A DNA stretch of 39,289 bases from CAZWCX01 sp964632945 (GTDB lineage: Bacteria; Planctomycetota; MHYJ01; WSZJ01; CAZWCX01): positions 1 to 39,289 of the forward strand of contig CAZWCX010000066.1 of NCBI GenBank assembly GCA_964632945.1. The letters run 5' to 3'. Below, piece by piece: positions 27,201-35,286 of this stretch. Position 1 is the first letter of the stretch. Every line of letters starts with the position of its first letter. Under the pieces are notes generated by a model. It was not told the origin of the DNA. It ran no database searches and saw only the letters and a list, made by a program, of their open reading frames with translations. Both the position numbers and the translations under genes were made by a program.

Positions 27201-28646
27201 AACGGCGGGGTTCAGGCGGCGCGGCGGCGGCGGATCCTCTTCGGCGACCAGGGTGAGGATGTGGTACGGCGAAGAGCCATCGTAGGGCGCCCGCCCCGTG
27301 AGGAGCTCGTAGAGGATCGCGCCCATCTGATAGACGTCGCTCAGGGCGTCGACCTGGCCGCCCCGGCCGCTCGCCTGTTCGGGGCTCATGTAGGCGGGAG
27401 TGCCCATCACCAGGTTCGGGCGGGTCAAGGCGGTGGCATCGGGCCGGAGTTCCTTGGCCAACCCGAAGTCCATGACCCGCGCCCGTCCGCTCCGGTCGAC
27501 CAGGACGTTGGCCGGTTTCAGATCGCGATGAACGATGCCGGACTGGTGCGCGGCGTGGACGGCATCGGCGACTTCGCGGACGAGGCGGGCGGCGCGCTCG
27601 GGTTCCAGGCCCGTACTCCCGGGCGGCACCAGGATGGTTCCGGAGGAACCGGTCGTGGGCGAGGACTCCGGGGCGATCGCGGTGACGGCGCCCCGGCGTG
27701 GCGGCTGGGGAAGGAGAGAATCCAGCACGACGCCGTCGACATACTCCATCGCGATGTAGAGTTTTCCCTCGGCTTCCCCGATATCGAGGACGCGAATCAC
27801 GCCCGGATGCTCGAGCCGTGCGGTGGCGCGGGCCTCCCGCTCGAAGCGCGCTCGATCGTCCGGCGAAGCATCTTCGCCGGCGATGAGGACTTTGAGGGCA
27901 TGGTGGACCTGCAGTTCAGGATGCCAGGCCTTGTAGACGACGCCCATGCCCCCGCGACCGAGTTCCTCTTCGAGAACGTATCGGCCGAATGCGCGGGGGA
28001 GGCCATGGTCGATGGGTTGGAGTTCCACGGGCCGGGAGGTCGCGGCTTCGAAGGCGGGGGTTCCGGGAACGGGCGTGTTTGCATCCAGCGTGGCCGCGCT
28101 GCGGGAGGGAGGCCGGACCGAAGGCGGACGGACCGGAGTGACGCCCCGGCGCGGCACGGCGTCGAGGAAGACCGGGGTCATCAGGGTTCCGCGGGCATCG
28201 CTGCCGTCGGGCCGGGACGGCTCGGGGATGCGCTCCAGGTTCAACAGCGCGCGGGCCTGCTCCGGGTCGATGTCGGCATGGACCGAGAGCGCCCGGGTGG
28301 CCGAGTGCATTCCGTCCTCGCTCTCCTCCATGGGGGGGAGGGAGCGCAGAGCGCGCCCGGCCTGTTCGGGCGTCGCGACTCCGTTGCGGACGGCGCGGCA
28401 GGCGACGCGCCAGGCATGGAGTTGTTCGCGGCTGCGCCGGCCAAGGTCGGCGAACAGGGGAAGGTTGGCCGAAAGAAACTCGTCGATCTGCGGATAGTCG
28501 AGTGCGCCGATCGCGACCAGGGCGACCGGCAGCGGCGGAGCATCGGTCTCGTCGAGGCGGCGCATCGCCTGGTCGAACTGCTCCTGGGAGAGCAATCCGC
28601 GCGCGACGGCGGCGCGACCGAACAGGATTTCGGCGGGCGAGGTCAT
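24252..28646 (-). CDS. Transmembrane Ser/Thr protein kinase with long TPR region (kinase 1)
   Basis: This 1464-residue Hanks-type kinase starts with a helical module (LFGRAAVARGLLSQEQFDQAM). A Pro/Thr/Ser-rich linker leads to a catalytic domain at about residues 222-510. Key motifs are GRGGMGVVY near 232, HALKVL, HRDLKPANVL near 372, MDFGL near 390 and MGTPAYMSPEQ near 413, so all catalytic residues are present. About 25 low-complexity residues are inserted before the catalytic loop. The tail RYPSAAALSEDLGRWLNQEPVEARP is planctomycete-like. One helix (about 542-563) crosses the membrane; from about 600 to 1380 the sequence is TPR-like, presumably outside. The ATG at 28646 has no clear ribosome binding site, so the start is less certain. 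Confidence 0.93.
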   Translation of the reverse strand: MTSPAEILFGRAAVARGLLSQEQFDQAMRRLDETDAPPLPVALVAIGALDYPQIDEFLSANLPLFADLGRRSREQLHAWRVACRAVRNGVATPEQAGRALRSLPPMEESEDGMHSATRALSVHADIDPEQARALLNLERIPEPSRPDGSDARGTLMTPVFLDAVPRRGVTPVRPPSVRPPSRSAATLDANTPVPGTPAFEAATSRPVELQPIDHGLPRAFGRYVLEEELGRGGMGVVYKAWHPELQVHHALKVLIAGEDASPDDRARFEREARATARLEHPGVIRVLDIGEAEGKLYIAMEYVDGVVLDSLLPQPPRRGAVTAIAPESSPTTGSSGTILVPPGSTGLEPERAARLVREVADAVHAAHQSGIVHRDLKPANVLVDRSGRARVMDFGLAKELRPDATALTRPNLVMGTPAYMSPEQASGRGGQVDALSDVYQMGAILYELLTGRAPYDGSSPYHILTLVAEEDPPPPRRLNPAVPRDLEAICCTAMARVKSDRYPSAAALSEDLGRWLNQEPVEARPSSRWQRSFRWLGRRRAAAVLGGLAILALLVAGLSAIRAKSLEREVLHSLRVVARTHLDNALAVRRAGGRMSEAAREFLPPLERAVHDVARHESGLAEPHYHLGRLYRALLRFDAALEQQERALAKDPSYAPARYERAILYAGLFRRRMEELRQGWNREEGRRLAAAGGLDAGGTGGAGSVERPNDERLAQSDATAREQLASIRADLLRLESLAADPTADGIGERQLRCARALYGLFADSGDDKAAAVEALEAVLREDPACEEAVEGLAQHAAQEGDPVAAIRVFGIGIAADPGYVPFLVGRGLVRADWGNYGALRGADPTLHWEGARADFDAALALDDRAFGAWEGRAHLAVLLGSHRHLRGEDGTDDFRRGEADFTRALEIRPDAAATYVRRAGLLVRWGTSISGHEDPEPLWERALADYARAESLDAATSQVYLRRAWLRNRWAIRLEATGRDPGPQFEAALADLGRALEVDPTRFDPWLERGHTRLNCAAWFERTGRRGDEHYAAAVADLGKAAEIFPSLGEIYRRRGAALADWGLALEHRGEDPGGHYRRAEAELAHAVELNPRFADAWQIRGDVRFNWGLYEMRAGADPSDHWSRALEHYTRAVQENPQSADVYVRLVGVRVAWAEYRKTDSAEALEFFADAERDMKKALDLQPKAADLWNHMGLFQFNWSVFEARAGMDPDPRLQQAIASLSRALELNPNHADAWMHRGRAHAVRAIADHLPAAAADEGVEQAIRDFTSAIQKNPKLAYAYIQRAILQNRQQRWADALADLRAAFALFPAYEAEYQPLVDHVEARIGMLARVRAWQDTVNRGLADKQDGRRDAARREFEQAAGQFEPLVQEVPKEFRAQMTEQGTPIQARVRLELARLYAHAAGEAPEAEAEEFRRRAFAELQALPALGVTGSRNFREDEELAPLRRDPRWQEFLESVGDDPK

Positions 28647-28680
28647 GGCCGGGGACGGGTCCGGTCGGGTTCGATGGGGC

Positions 28681-28710
28681 GGCGGCCGTGGCGCACCCGC
28701 CACGGCCGCC
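28681..28710 (-). terminator. Strong hairpin ending the NfeD-flotillin operon
   Basis: A perfect 12-bp stem pairs 28681-28692 (GGCGGCCGTGGC) with 28699-28710 (GCCACGGCCGCC) around a 6-base loop. It begins 20 bases after the stop of the last flotillin gene and precedes kinase 1. No T run follows, as with other hairpins in this GC-rich window. Confidence 0.55.
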
Positions 28711-28729
28711 GTGGAACCTCTGGAGTATA

Positions 28730-30025
28730 CTAGTCGGCCGCCTGCGCCGCCATCTTGGCGTCTTGGTCTCCGGTGGCGCGAGCCAGGACCTGGGACAGGT
28801 CGACATCGGATCCGGTGCGCACCTGCTCGAGGAAGCGCACGACCTTGGCTGCCTCCGGGAGGGCGCCGGGCGACCCGCCCTCGGGGGTGCCCGCCATGAC
28901 CGTGATCCGATCCGCCTCCGCGGAGCGCATCGTGGTGGCGAGGGCGCGGGCGATTTCCGGAAGCCGGTCGACCAGGTAGTTCGCGGTGCCCGTCTTGCCC
29001 GAGGCCCGGATGTAGTCGAAGGTCTCCTCCATCACGTCGATCTCGGCCTGCCCCGAACGCAGGACCTGCGCGGCGAGCGCGTTCGCCTCTTCGATCATCT
29101 TGGCCGCATCGGCTTCGGCCTTCTTGAGGACGTCGGCCTCCAGCTTCTTTTCGAGCATGTGGATTTCCTCGCCGCGGGCCGTGATCTGGTGCTGCACGCG
29201 GGAGAGTTCGATGCGCTGGTTCGAGAGCACCTTCTCGACACCCACGGTGCCGTCCGCGTTGGCCTTGTTGACCTGGTAGTCGCGCTCCCGCTTGAACTTC
29301 GTGCGCTCGTTCTCGACGCGCTTGAGTTCGGCCTCTTCGCGACGCCGCTCGGTTTCCTCGATCGCTTCGGCCTTGGCATTGAATGCGGCGATCAGCGCCT
29401 CCGCCTTGGCGCGGGCCTTGTCGGTCCGCTCCAGCAGGCCGATGTATCCGACCTCGGCTTCCTGTCCGCGATGGTCGTCGCCGATCGTCTGGACCACGAA
29501 GGAGGTGATCATGAGACCCAGCTTGCCGAGGTCGTCGCTGCTGGCTTCGGTGATGCGGGATCCAAACTCCTCCTTGTCGCGGATGACTTCCTCGGTAGAG
29601 AGCGTGGAGATCGCCTCGCGAAGATTCCCCTCGAGGGTCTTCTGCGCCAGGAGCAGAATCTCGTCACGGTCCTTGCGCAGGATGTGGCGCACGGCGTTCT
29701 TCACCAGGCCCGGATGGGAGCCGATACACACGTTTGCGTAGGCGTCGACGGCGAGCGGAATCTCGCCTTTCGACAGGGCCCCGCGGACCTTGATGTCCAC
29801 GGGGAAGGCCTCGCAGGAGAGAATGTCCTTGGCATGCACGACCGGGAGCGGGAACGCCCGGCCGCCGCGGATCTGCTTGAATCCGCCCTTGACCATGCCG
29901 CTCAGGATCATCATCTCGCTCGGCGGCACGACCTGCATGCGCATGATCCAGGTCAGGATGTAGAGGGCGGCGAAGACCACGGTCACCCCGCCCGTGATTC
30001 CCAGGAGCGTCATCAGATTCGGCAT
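28730..30025 (-). CDS. Flotillin-like SPFH protein A
   Basis: The 431-residue protein has an N-terminal membrane helix (about residues 5-28), an SPFH/band-7 domain (about 30-200, including VDAYANVCIG and LEGNLREAISTLSTEEVIRDKEEF) and a long Glu/Ala-rich coiled coil (about 205-335). A C-terminal region contains LVDRLPEIARALATTM. Flotillins assemble into large membrane-associated oligomers that order membrane domains. GAGGAG lies eight bases before the ATG. It is the last gene of an operon with another flotillin 40 bp upstream and an NfeD-like protein. The two flotillins differ clearly, so they probably form a hetero-oligomer rather than being recent duplicates. Confidence 0.92.
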   Translation of the reverse strand: MPNLMTLLGITGGVTVVFAALYILTWIMRMQVVPPSEMMILSGMVKGGFKQIRGGRAFPLPVVHAKDILSCEAFPVDIKVRGALSKGEIPLAVDAYANVCIGSHPGLVKNAVRHILRKDRDEILLLAQKTLEGNLREAISTLSTEEVIRDKEEFGSRITEASSDDLGKLGLMITSFVVQTIGDDHRGQEAEVGYIGLLERTDKARAKAEALIAAFNAKAEAIEETERRREEAELKRVENERTKFKRERDYQVNKANADGTVGVEKVLSNQRIELSRVQHQITARGEEIHMLEKKLEADVLKKAEADAAKMIEEANALAAQVLRSGQAEIDVMEETFDYIRASGKTGTANYLVDRLPEIARALATTMRSAEADRITVMAGTPEGGSPGALPEAAKVVRFLEQVRTGSDVDLSQVLARATGDQDAKMAAQAAD

Positions 30026-30065
30026 GATTCGATCTCCTCGTTGTCTGGGGTACTCGGGGTCCTCG

Positions 30066-31325
30066 TCAGGAGCGCGCTTCCTCGGCCGCGCGTTCGGTCA
30101 ACCGCGCCAGGCTCAGCCCGGTCATCGATTCGATCGACCCGACGAACCGGTTGAAGGCTTCCGGACCGCGGTTCACGGTCGCGCCGTAGCTGTCGTCCTT
30201 GTTCATCACCAGGAGCCGATCCACCTTCGTGTAGCGGGCCCCCGCCTCGTAGATCTTCACCAGTTCGGGCAGCTGGTTGATGAACAAGACCAGGGCTCCG
30301 GTATCGCCCGCCTGCTTGAGGACCTCCAGCTTGCGCTTGAGGACCTGGTTGCGCGCGCCCTGGGTGATCTTGATCCTCTCGGCATCGGCCTGGGCCATCA
30401 ATTCCGCGGCGCGGCGCTTCGCCCGGGCCTCGATCAACATCGTGGCTTCATTGTCGAGGGTACGCAGCTTCACGTTCGCCCCCTGCACCTCGACGGCGGC
30501 GCGGGCCTGGTGCTCCTGGACGAGCGCCTGGGCCTGCTGAATCTCGGCGTCGACGTCGCCGCGATAGGTCTCCTTCTCGAGATTGAGGATGCGCTCCTGG
30601 GCCAGGATGTTGTCGTTGGCCACGGCGACGGCGACGGCCTGCCGGCGCTCGCTCTCGGCCTTGGCCATCTGCGCCTCGGCGCGATGCTTGGCCTCGATCT
30701 TCAGGACGTCCTTCTCCTTGACCACGTAGGTCTTCTTCGTCAGGGCCTCCAGATAGCCCGCGTCGTCCGCCATGTTCTGGATCACGAGCGAAATCAGCTC
30801 GAGACCCATCGACTCGAGGTCGACCTTGCTCGCGCGCACCAGGTCGGAGCGGAATTTCCGCTTCTCGCGCAGGATTTCCTCCGGCGTGTTGGCGGCGATC
30901 GTCTCGCGCAGGTTCCCTTCCAGGGTCTCGCGCGCCATCGACATGATCTCGCGCGGCGACTTGGTCAACAGGCGGTTGATCGCGTTCCCCAGGATCGGCT
31001 TGTCGTCGGCATTGATCGCCACGCAGGCGGTCGCCTCCACGTTGATCGGGATGCCGCCGCTCGAGGTCACCCGGTCGACCTTCAGCGGAATCAACATGGC
31101 CTCGAGCGACAGGTTGTGCATTTCCTCGATGATCGGGTACTTCACGGCCACTCCGCGATCGATGACCTTGTACCCCACCGTCCCGCTGCCGGACGGGTCG
31201 GGGTATTGGCCGCCGCTGATGACGATCACTTCGTCCGCGCGCACGACGTGAATCCAGGAGACGATCATGCGCAGAAGGACGAGCATCACCACGAAGACGC
31301 CGCCGGCCCAAAACAGATCTGGCAT
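30066..31325 (-). CDS. Flotillin-like SPFH protein B
   Basis: The 419-residue protein has a membrane helix at about residues 3-25 (LFWAGGVFVVMLVLLRMIVSW). The SPFH domain follows (ADEVIVISGGQY, VEATACVAINADD, LEGNLRETIAANTPEEILREKRKF, about 28-205). Next is a long coiled coil of Ala/Glu/Lys/Arg repeats (about 205-350), and then LVLFINQLPELVKIYEAG and a tail. The start at 31325 is set by GGAGGT five bases upstream, which makes an in-frame upstream Met unlikely. It lies 73 bp after the NfeD-like gene and 40 bp before flotillin A. This gene order parallels Bacillus yuaF-floT, where the NfeD protein supports flotillin assemblies. It probably acts at the inner face of the membrane. Confidence 0.93.
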   Translation of the reverse strand: MPDLFWAGGVFVVMLVLLRMIVSWIHVVRADEVIVISGGQYPDPSGSGTVGYKVIDRGVAVKYPIIEEMHNLSLEAMLIPLKVDRVTSSGGIPINVEATACVAINADDKPILGNAINRLLTKSPREIMSMARETLEGNLRETIAANTPEEILREKRKFRSDLVRASKVDLESMGLELISLVIQNMADDAGYLEALTKKTYVVKEKDVLKIEAKHRAEAQMAKAESERRQAVAVAVANDNILAQERILNLEKETYRGDVDAEIQQAQALVQEHQARAAVEVQGANVKLRTLDNEATMLIEARAKRRAAELMAQADAERIKITQGARNQVLKRKLEVLKQAGDTGALVLFINQLPELVKIYEAGARYTKVDRLLVMNKDDSYGATVNRGPEAFNRFVGSIESMTGLSLARLTERAAEEARS

Positions 31326-31398
31326 TGGACACCTCCGTTGCGTATGGGACCCGGGGTTCCGTTCCTCCGGCTCCATCGCCGGCCGGACGGGCTCGCGA

Positions 31399-32229
31399 TC
31401 ACAACTTCCGGTCGACCCGCAGGGTACCGTCGCCCTGCTGGTCGATCACAAACACCTTCTCGCCGGTGGCGAGCACTTCCTCCGGACGGGCCGCATAGGC
31501 CACGAACTCGGGCGCGCTCCCCTTGATGCGCACCCGGACCTTCCCGGCCGCATCGCCCGGCCCGACGCGAATCACCACCTCCCCCTCGCGCCCCAGGAGA
31601 TCTTCATCCCCGATGGCGCTCGTGGTCATGTGCGTTCGCAACTTTGAGATCTTGCTGCCGATGACCGTCGTCACCAGTCCCGTCGTGGCCGCCGCCGCCG
31701 CCGTCACCGGATCGCCCATCCCGGCCGCGACCGCAAGTAGGCCCGTCAGGCCGAACCCGGTCAGAAAATGGCTGGTCGGACGTACGAAGCGCAGAAAGCC
31801 CAGGAAGCCCAGGTCCGAACCGGACGTCGGCGCTGTCTTGTCGGCCAGCACCATCTGCCCTCCCGCCCCGGTCCCGGCCCCCGCGTGCCCGCCCGCTGCG
31901 ACGTCACTCCCCGCATGCCCCTCATGGTGGTGATGCCCTTCGTCGGCGGAATCGTGGTCCGAGTCGCCCTCGCCATGCGCGTCTCCGTCCGCATCTCCTC
32001 CGTCCGCCGACCCCACGTCGCCGTCCGTGTCGGCCACCGCCACCTCGTGGTCGACATGGTGGTCCGCGCCGCCGGCATCCGCATCATGATCATGGCCGGC
32101 ATCCCCGTGGTCGTGGTCGCCGTCGTGGTCGCCATCATCCCCCGCTCCATGGGAGGAGATGCTGCTGAGCAGGGAAACGACCACCATGCCGCCCCCCAGC
32201 ACCGTCGACCAGATGTACAAAGCCAACAT
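31399..32229 (-). CDS. NfeD-like membrane protein with His/Asp-rich loop
   Basis: The 276-residue protein starts with one helix (about residues 2-26). About 90 residues follow that consist mostly of Asp, His, Gly, Ala and Glu, with roughly 17 His and two dozen Asp, including GDHDHGDAGHDHD and EGHHHHEGH. Two hydrophobic helices come next (about 150-195), and a C-terminal NfeD OB-fold (LLGREGEVVIRVGPGD...GEKVFVIDQQGDGTLRV, about 210-276). NfeD proteins commonly pair with SPFH proteins, as here. The acidic-histidine loop probably binds divalent metal such as zinc, nickel or calcium; this is inference from composition. Ordinary NfeD proteins lack it. GGAGGT lies six bases before the ATG, making the start firm. 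Confidence 0.88.
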   Translation of the reverse strand: MLALYIWSTVLGGGMVVVSLLSSISSHGAGDDGDHDGDHDHGDAGHDHDADAGGADHHVDHEVAVADTDGDVGSADGGDADGDAHGEGDSDHDSADEGHHHHEGHAGSDVAAGGHAGAGTGAGGQMVLADKTAPTSGSDLGFLGFLRFVRPTSHFLTGFGLTGLLAVAAGMGDPVTAAAAATTGLVTTVIGSKISKLRTHMTTSAIGDEDLLGREGEVVIRVGPGDAAGKVRVRIKGSAPEFVAYAARPEEVLATGEKVFVIDQQGDGTLRVDRKL

Positions 32230-32752
32230 GGATCTACCTCCGGCGCCTTCCGGGCGCCCCGCTCGGGTTCACGCGGATGATTGTGTTCGAGGCCGGATAA
32301 AGCAAATGCCGGACCGTCGGTACATAAGCGGGTGTCCAGCCGCAAATCCCTTGCGGACAAGGGCTCAGTGCGCCGATCGGGGGGTGAGCGCGGACGGGAA
32401 GGCCCGGCGACGTACGAAGTTGCACGACTGCGCCCCCGCCGCGCCTCCGGCTGCGGGGCAGGGATCGCCGACCCATGCTAGAGCATGGCACCCGGATTGT
32501 CGAGCGAATTCGCGGGGGGTACGGTCGCCGGGACGTGCGGAGGTTCCGGCCCGGCCCCTTGCCGAAGCGGATCCGCGCGCCTCGACCCGCGATCGACCCG
32601 CGCCGGGTTTCGGCAACGCCCGAATGCGCGGAATGGACGGGGCCGATCCCGGTATTTCACCCGGCCCCGGGGTTTCCGCGAACCCGCGATCCGACTGGGG
32701 CGTCCAAGGTACATCCCCCTCGGCACCCGCGATGGACGGCAAGGAGGATCCC
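32230..32752. other. Divergent intergenic region between NfeD operon and discoidin-like gene
   Basis: This 523-bp region holds no supported gene. It contains a sigma-54-like element facing the NfeD operon, and twin GGCGCC blocks forming a possible hairpin (about 32239-32255) just before the NfeD ribosome binding site. A 6-bp inverted repeat CCATGC/GCATGG lies at 32473-32488. A weak plus-strand promoter candidate (TTGTCG 32497-32502, TACGGT 32520-32525, 17-base spacer) would leave a leader of about 220 bases for the downstream gene. Confidence 0.45.
32301..32316 (-). promoter_or_regulatory. Sigma-54-like promoter element of the NfeD-flotillin operon
   Basis: The minus strand reads GGTCCGGCATTTGCT. 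The GG of the -24 box and the GC of the -12 box have the exact spacing of the RpoN consensus, and TTGCT fits TTGCW. Transcription would start near 32290, about 60 bases before the ATG. Only part of the -24 box matches, so chance is possible. I saw no better sigma-70 pair here. Confidence 0.3.
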
Positions 32753-33811
32753 ATGCGTCGTGACCCCACGAACGGCCGGCTTTGGCAATTCCTGACCCTG
32801 ACCTGCACCCTGCTCCTCGTGACCCCCGCTCGCCTGCCCGCGGAGGAGTGGACCTACACCGACCCCTCCGGCCACAACGGGGCGGTGATTCTGAACGACA
32901 CGATGACCCTCCAGTGCGGCGCGCGGATGAATCAGTGGGTCGGGGAGAATCGTGCGCCTCGGTTGCTGAGACCGTCCGAGGGGCCGTACTGGTCGTTCGA
33001 GGTCGACCTGACCACGCAGGGCAAGCGGGACACGGCCGCGGGGCTCCTCGTCTATCGGGACGAGAAGAACTGGATCGGGTGGGGGATCCTGCACGGCTCT
33101 ACCCTGGATGCCGGGGGAGTCCTGGGGAATCGCGCGCGACCGTCGCTGGTCAGCCGCGGGGTCCTCGCGCAGGGCCTGCGCATCGATCGGAAGGGAAACC
33201 GGTACGAGTTCTTCCTGAAGGAAGGATCGGAGTGGCGGCTTGCCGGGATCTACGCGGACGTGGAGGGCGACCTGGGAGCGGCGCCGCGCGTGGGCGTCTT
33301 TGCGAAGTCCTGGGGCCGCGGCGCGCCGTTTTCCACGGTGTTCCGCGGCTGGCGCCATGCGGGACTTCCCCTGCCGAACCTGAACGGTGTTTCCGCTTGG
33401 GGAGCGTCGAGTTCCTACCCCGGCTGGGGGCCGGATCGGATCCTGGCGGGCGGGACCTGGTGTTCGGCCGCGGGGACCTCGCTGCCCCATTGGCTCGAGC
33501 TGAAGTTGCCCCCCCACTCCCAGGTGGCCGCCATCGAGTTCGACAACCGGGTGGACGGCGCCCAGCGTCACCCGGGAATCGAGGCCCGGCAGATGCGCAT
33601 CTACGTCCAGCGCGAGGATGACGATTTCCGTCTCCATCCGATCGGGGAAATCGAGCTCGCCGCGGGGCGCGCCGGGCAGCGTTTCCTGCTGCCCTCGCCG
33701 GTTTCCGCGGACCGGATTCGCCTGGAAGCGGTGTCGAACCATGGCAACGCCGAGTGGACGGAGGTGGGGCCGATTTCGATTCTCGGCTGGCAGGACGCGG
33801 CCCGTCCGTAG
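32753..33811 (+). CDS. Secreted protein with discoidin-like C-terminal domain
   Basis: The 352-residue protein has a signal peptide (about residues 9-30, ending RLPAEE). An N-terminal beta-sandwich of about 170 residues (with YWSFEVDLTT, AAGLLVYRDEKNWIGWG and YEFFLKEGSEWRLAG) resembles the concanavalin-like DUF1349 type. A C-terminal F5/8 type C (discoidin) domain spans about 195-350 (GASSSYPGWGPDRILAGG, LPHWLELKLPPHSQVAAIEF, ADRIRLEAVSNHGN). Discoidin domains bind glycans or surfaces. No catalytic residues are evident, so binding is the likely role. The start has a near-perfect AAGGAGG five bases before the ATG, indicating strong translation. It stands alone on the plus strand, facing away from the NfeD operon. 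Confidence 0.86.
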   Translation: MRRDPTNGRLWQFLTLTCTLLLVTPARLPAEEWTYTDPSGHNGAVILNDTMTLQCGARMNQWVGENRAPRLLRPSEGPYWSFEVDLTTQGKRDTAAGLLVYRDEKNWIGWGILHGSTLDAGGVLGNRARPSLVSRGVLAQGLRIDRKGNRYEFFLKEGSEWRLAGIYADVEGDLGAAPRVGVFAKSWGRGAPFSTVFRGWRHAGLPLPNLNGVSAWGASSSYPGWGPDRILAGGTWCSAAGTSLPHWLELKLPPHSQVAAIEFDNRVDGAQRHPGIEARQMRIYVQREDDDFRLHPIGEIELAAGRAGQRFLLPSPVSADRIRLEAVSNHGNAEWTEVGPISILGWQDAARP

Positions 33812-33821
33812 GCCGGGCGGG
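33801..33821 (+). terminator. Short hairpin at the discoidin-like gene stop
   Basis: CCCGTCCG (33801-33808) pairs with CGGGCGGG (33814-33821), with one wobble pair. It spans the stop codon and lies between convergent genes. No T run follows. It is a weak terminator candidate. Confidence 0.3.
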
Positions 33822-33838
33822 GATGGAACGCGGCACGG

Positions 33839-35239
33839 CTACAGCACGGGCGGGTCCGGCGTGGCCCCTGCCCCGGGGAGCCCCGTCGCGGGGGCGGACG
33901 GCGGCGGGGTCGGCGGCGGTTGGGGATCGGGGATCCCCCCGCGCCGGCCCCACCGGGCCAGCGCGACGTCGACTCCCCACACGGCTCCGCCGACCACGGG
34001 CAGAATCACGATCAGGGTCGGCTTCCAGATCACCACGCCGCCGATCGCTCCGAGCAGCCCGCCTGCCAGCGTGATGAAACCCAGCTGCCGCTCGGTGGTG
34101 TTGCGCACCGTCCGCTCGAGGTACTCGTTGGATAGTCCGTTCAGCCGCTGCATGACGATGTCTCTCACGTTCAGGCTGCGGACGAAACCGGTCACCGCGC
34201 GGGTCACCACCTGGGTGATCACCCCTTCCTGCTCGCTCAGATAGGCGGGCAGCTGCTCCATCGTCTGGTCGAGCCGGCCGAAGAAGTGCGGCACGGCGGC
34301 CGGGATCTCGCGGATGACTTCCTCCAGGTGTCGCATGACTTCGTCCCGCACCTGTTCCCGCCACAGCGGCTTGAGGACCTCGACCATCTTCCCCTTCATG
34401 TCGCGACCGGTCCATTGATCGAGTCCCTGATTCAGGCGCATTTCGACCATGGCGCGGAGGCGTCCGCGGAATTCCGGCGAGCGGATGATGCGGTGGACGT
34501 AGGTCAGGGTCAGGTCCTGCAGGTCCTTGCGGAACTCGGCGCTCTGCAGCACCGTGCGCACCGCCGCGATCTGCTCCCGCGCGGCCTTGCGCACCAATCC
34601 GGAGCGCTCGATTTCCTGGTGCAGGATCTCCTCGGAGATCAGATTGTCCACCACGGCGCGGGAGATGTTGGCGAAAAACTCCTCCCGCTTCCGTGGGATC
34701 AGTCCGTGCCCGAGCAGAGGGCGGGGTTCGAGCGGACGGAACAGCATGAAGACGGCGAGCCAATTGGTGCCCCAGCCGATGAGGCCGCTGACGGAGATCG
34801 TGCGGAGGAGGGCGTCGTAGTCGAGGAAGAACGACAGGAGAAACAGGAGCCCCATGGTTGCGCCGAAGATCTTGTCGGTCAGGCTGGCCAGCGTGACCGG
34901 TCGGGGCCGGGCGGGGCCGGCCGGTTTCGGCGCGCTCTCGCCGGCGTCGGCGAGGACGGGCGACACCCATCGCTCGGCGAAATCTTCGACCGTGAGCGGC
35001 CGGTCGGGTCCGCCGCCGCCGGCAGGAGTCGGTGGGGCGACCGCGGCCGGTGCGCCCGGCGCAGGGGGCGCAGCGGCGGCATCCAGGGCCGCCGCGCGGT
35101 CGGATACGGTCTCCGCGGGGACGGCGGCGTCGGCGGCCGCCCGTTCGCGCTCCTCGCGGGACTCGCGGATGCGTTGGGCGGCCTTGCGGACCGCCAATCC
35201 GCCGACGAACGTCGCCGCGGGGATGATCAGCCACCACAC
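33839..35239 (-). CDS. DUF445 family membrane protein
   Basis: The 466-residue protein begins VWWLIIPAATFVGG, an N-terminal helix, followed by a charged and Ala/Pro-rich linker to about residue 115. Two helices (about 122-140 and 146-166, with GWGTNWLAVFMLFRP) open the DUF445 core. The core contains GLIPRKREEFFANISRAV and a long helical segment rich in charged residues. Two helices near the C-terminus (about 392-430) and a Pro-rich tail end the protein. DUF445 (YheB-like) proteins are inner-membrane proteins of unknown function. The GTG start is supported by GGAGGGAG about ten bases upstream. It lies 47 bp after kinase 2 and is probably co-transcribed with it. Confidence 0.87.
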   Translation of the reverse strand: MWWLIIPAATFVGGLAVRKAAQRIRESREERERAAADAAVPAETVSDRAAALDAAAAPPAPGAPAAVAPPTPAGGGGPDRPLTVEDFAERWVSPVLADAGESAPKPAGPARPRPVTLASLTDKIFGATMGLLFLLSFFLDYDALLRTISVSGLIGWGTNWLAVFMLFRPLEPRPLLGHGLIPRKREEFFANISRAVVDNLISEEILHQEIERSGLVRKAAREQIAAVRTVLQSAEFRKDLQDLTLTYVHRIIRSPEFRGRLRAMVEMRLNQGLDQWTGRDMKGKMVEVLKPLWREQVRDEVMRHLEEVIREIPAAVPHFFGRLDQTMEQLPAYLSEQEGVITQVVTRAVTGFVRSLNVRDIVMQRLNGLSNEYLERTVRNTTERQLGFITLAGGLLGAIGGVVIWKPTLIVILPVVGGAVWGVDVALARWGRRGGIPDPQPPPTPPPSAPATGLPGAGATPDPPVL

Positions 35240-35286
35240 GGATCGGGCTCCCTCCGGTGCTGCGCCCCGGGGGCGCGCCCACCCGC

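Noticed and set aside
26262..28733. An 823-codon plus-strand frame opposite kinase 1
   Set aside because: It is antisense to the catalytic domain and TPR region and has no recognisable motif or ribosome binding site.
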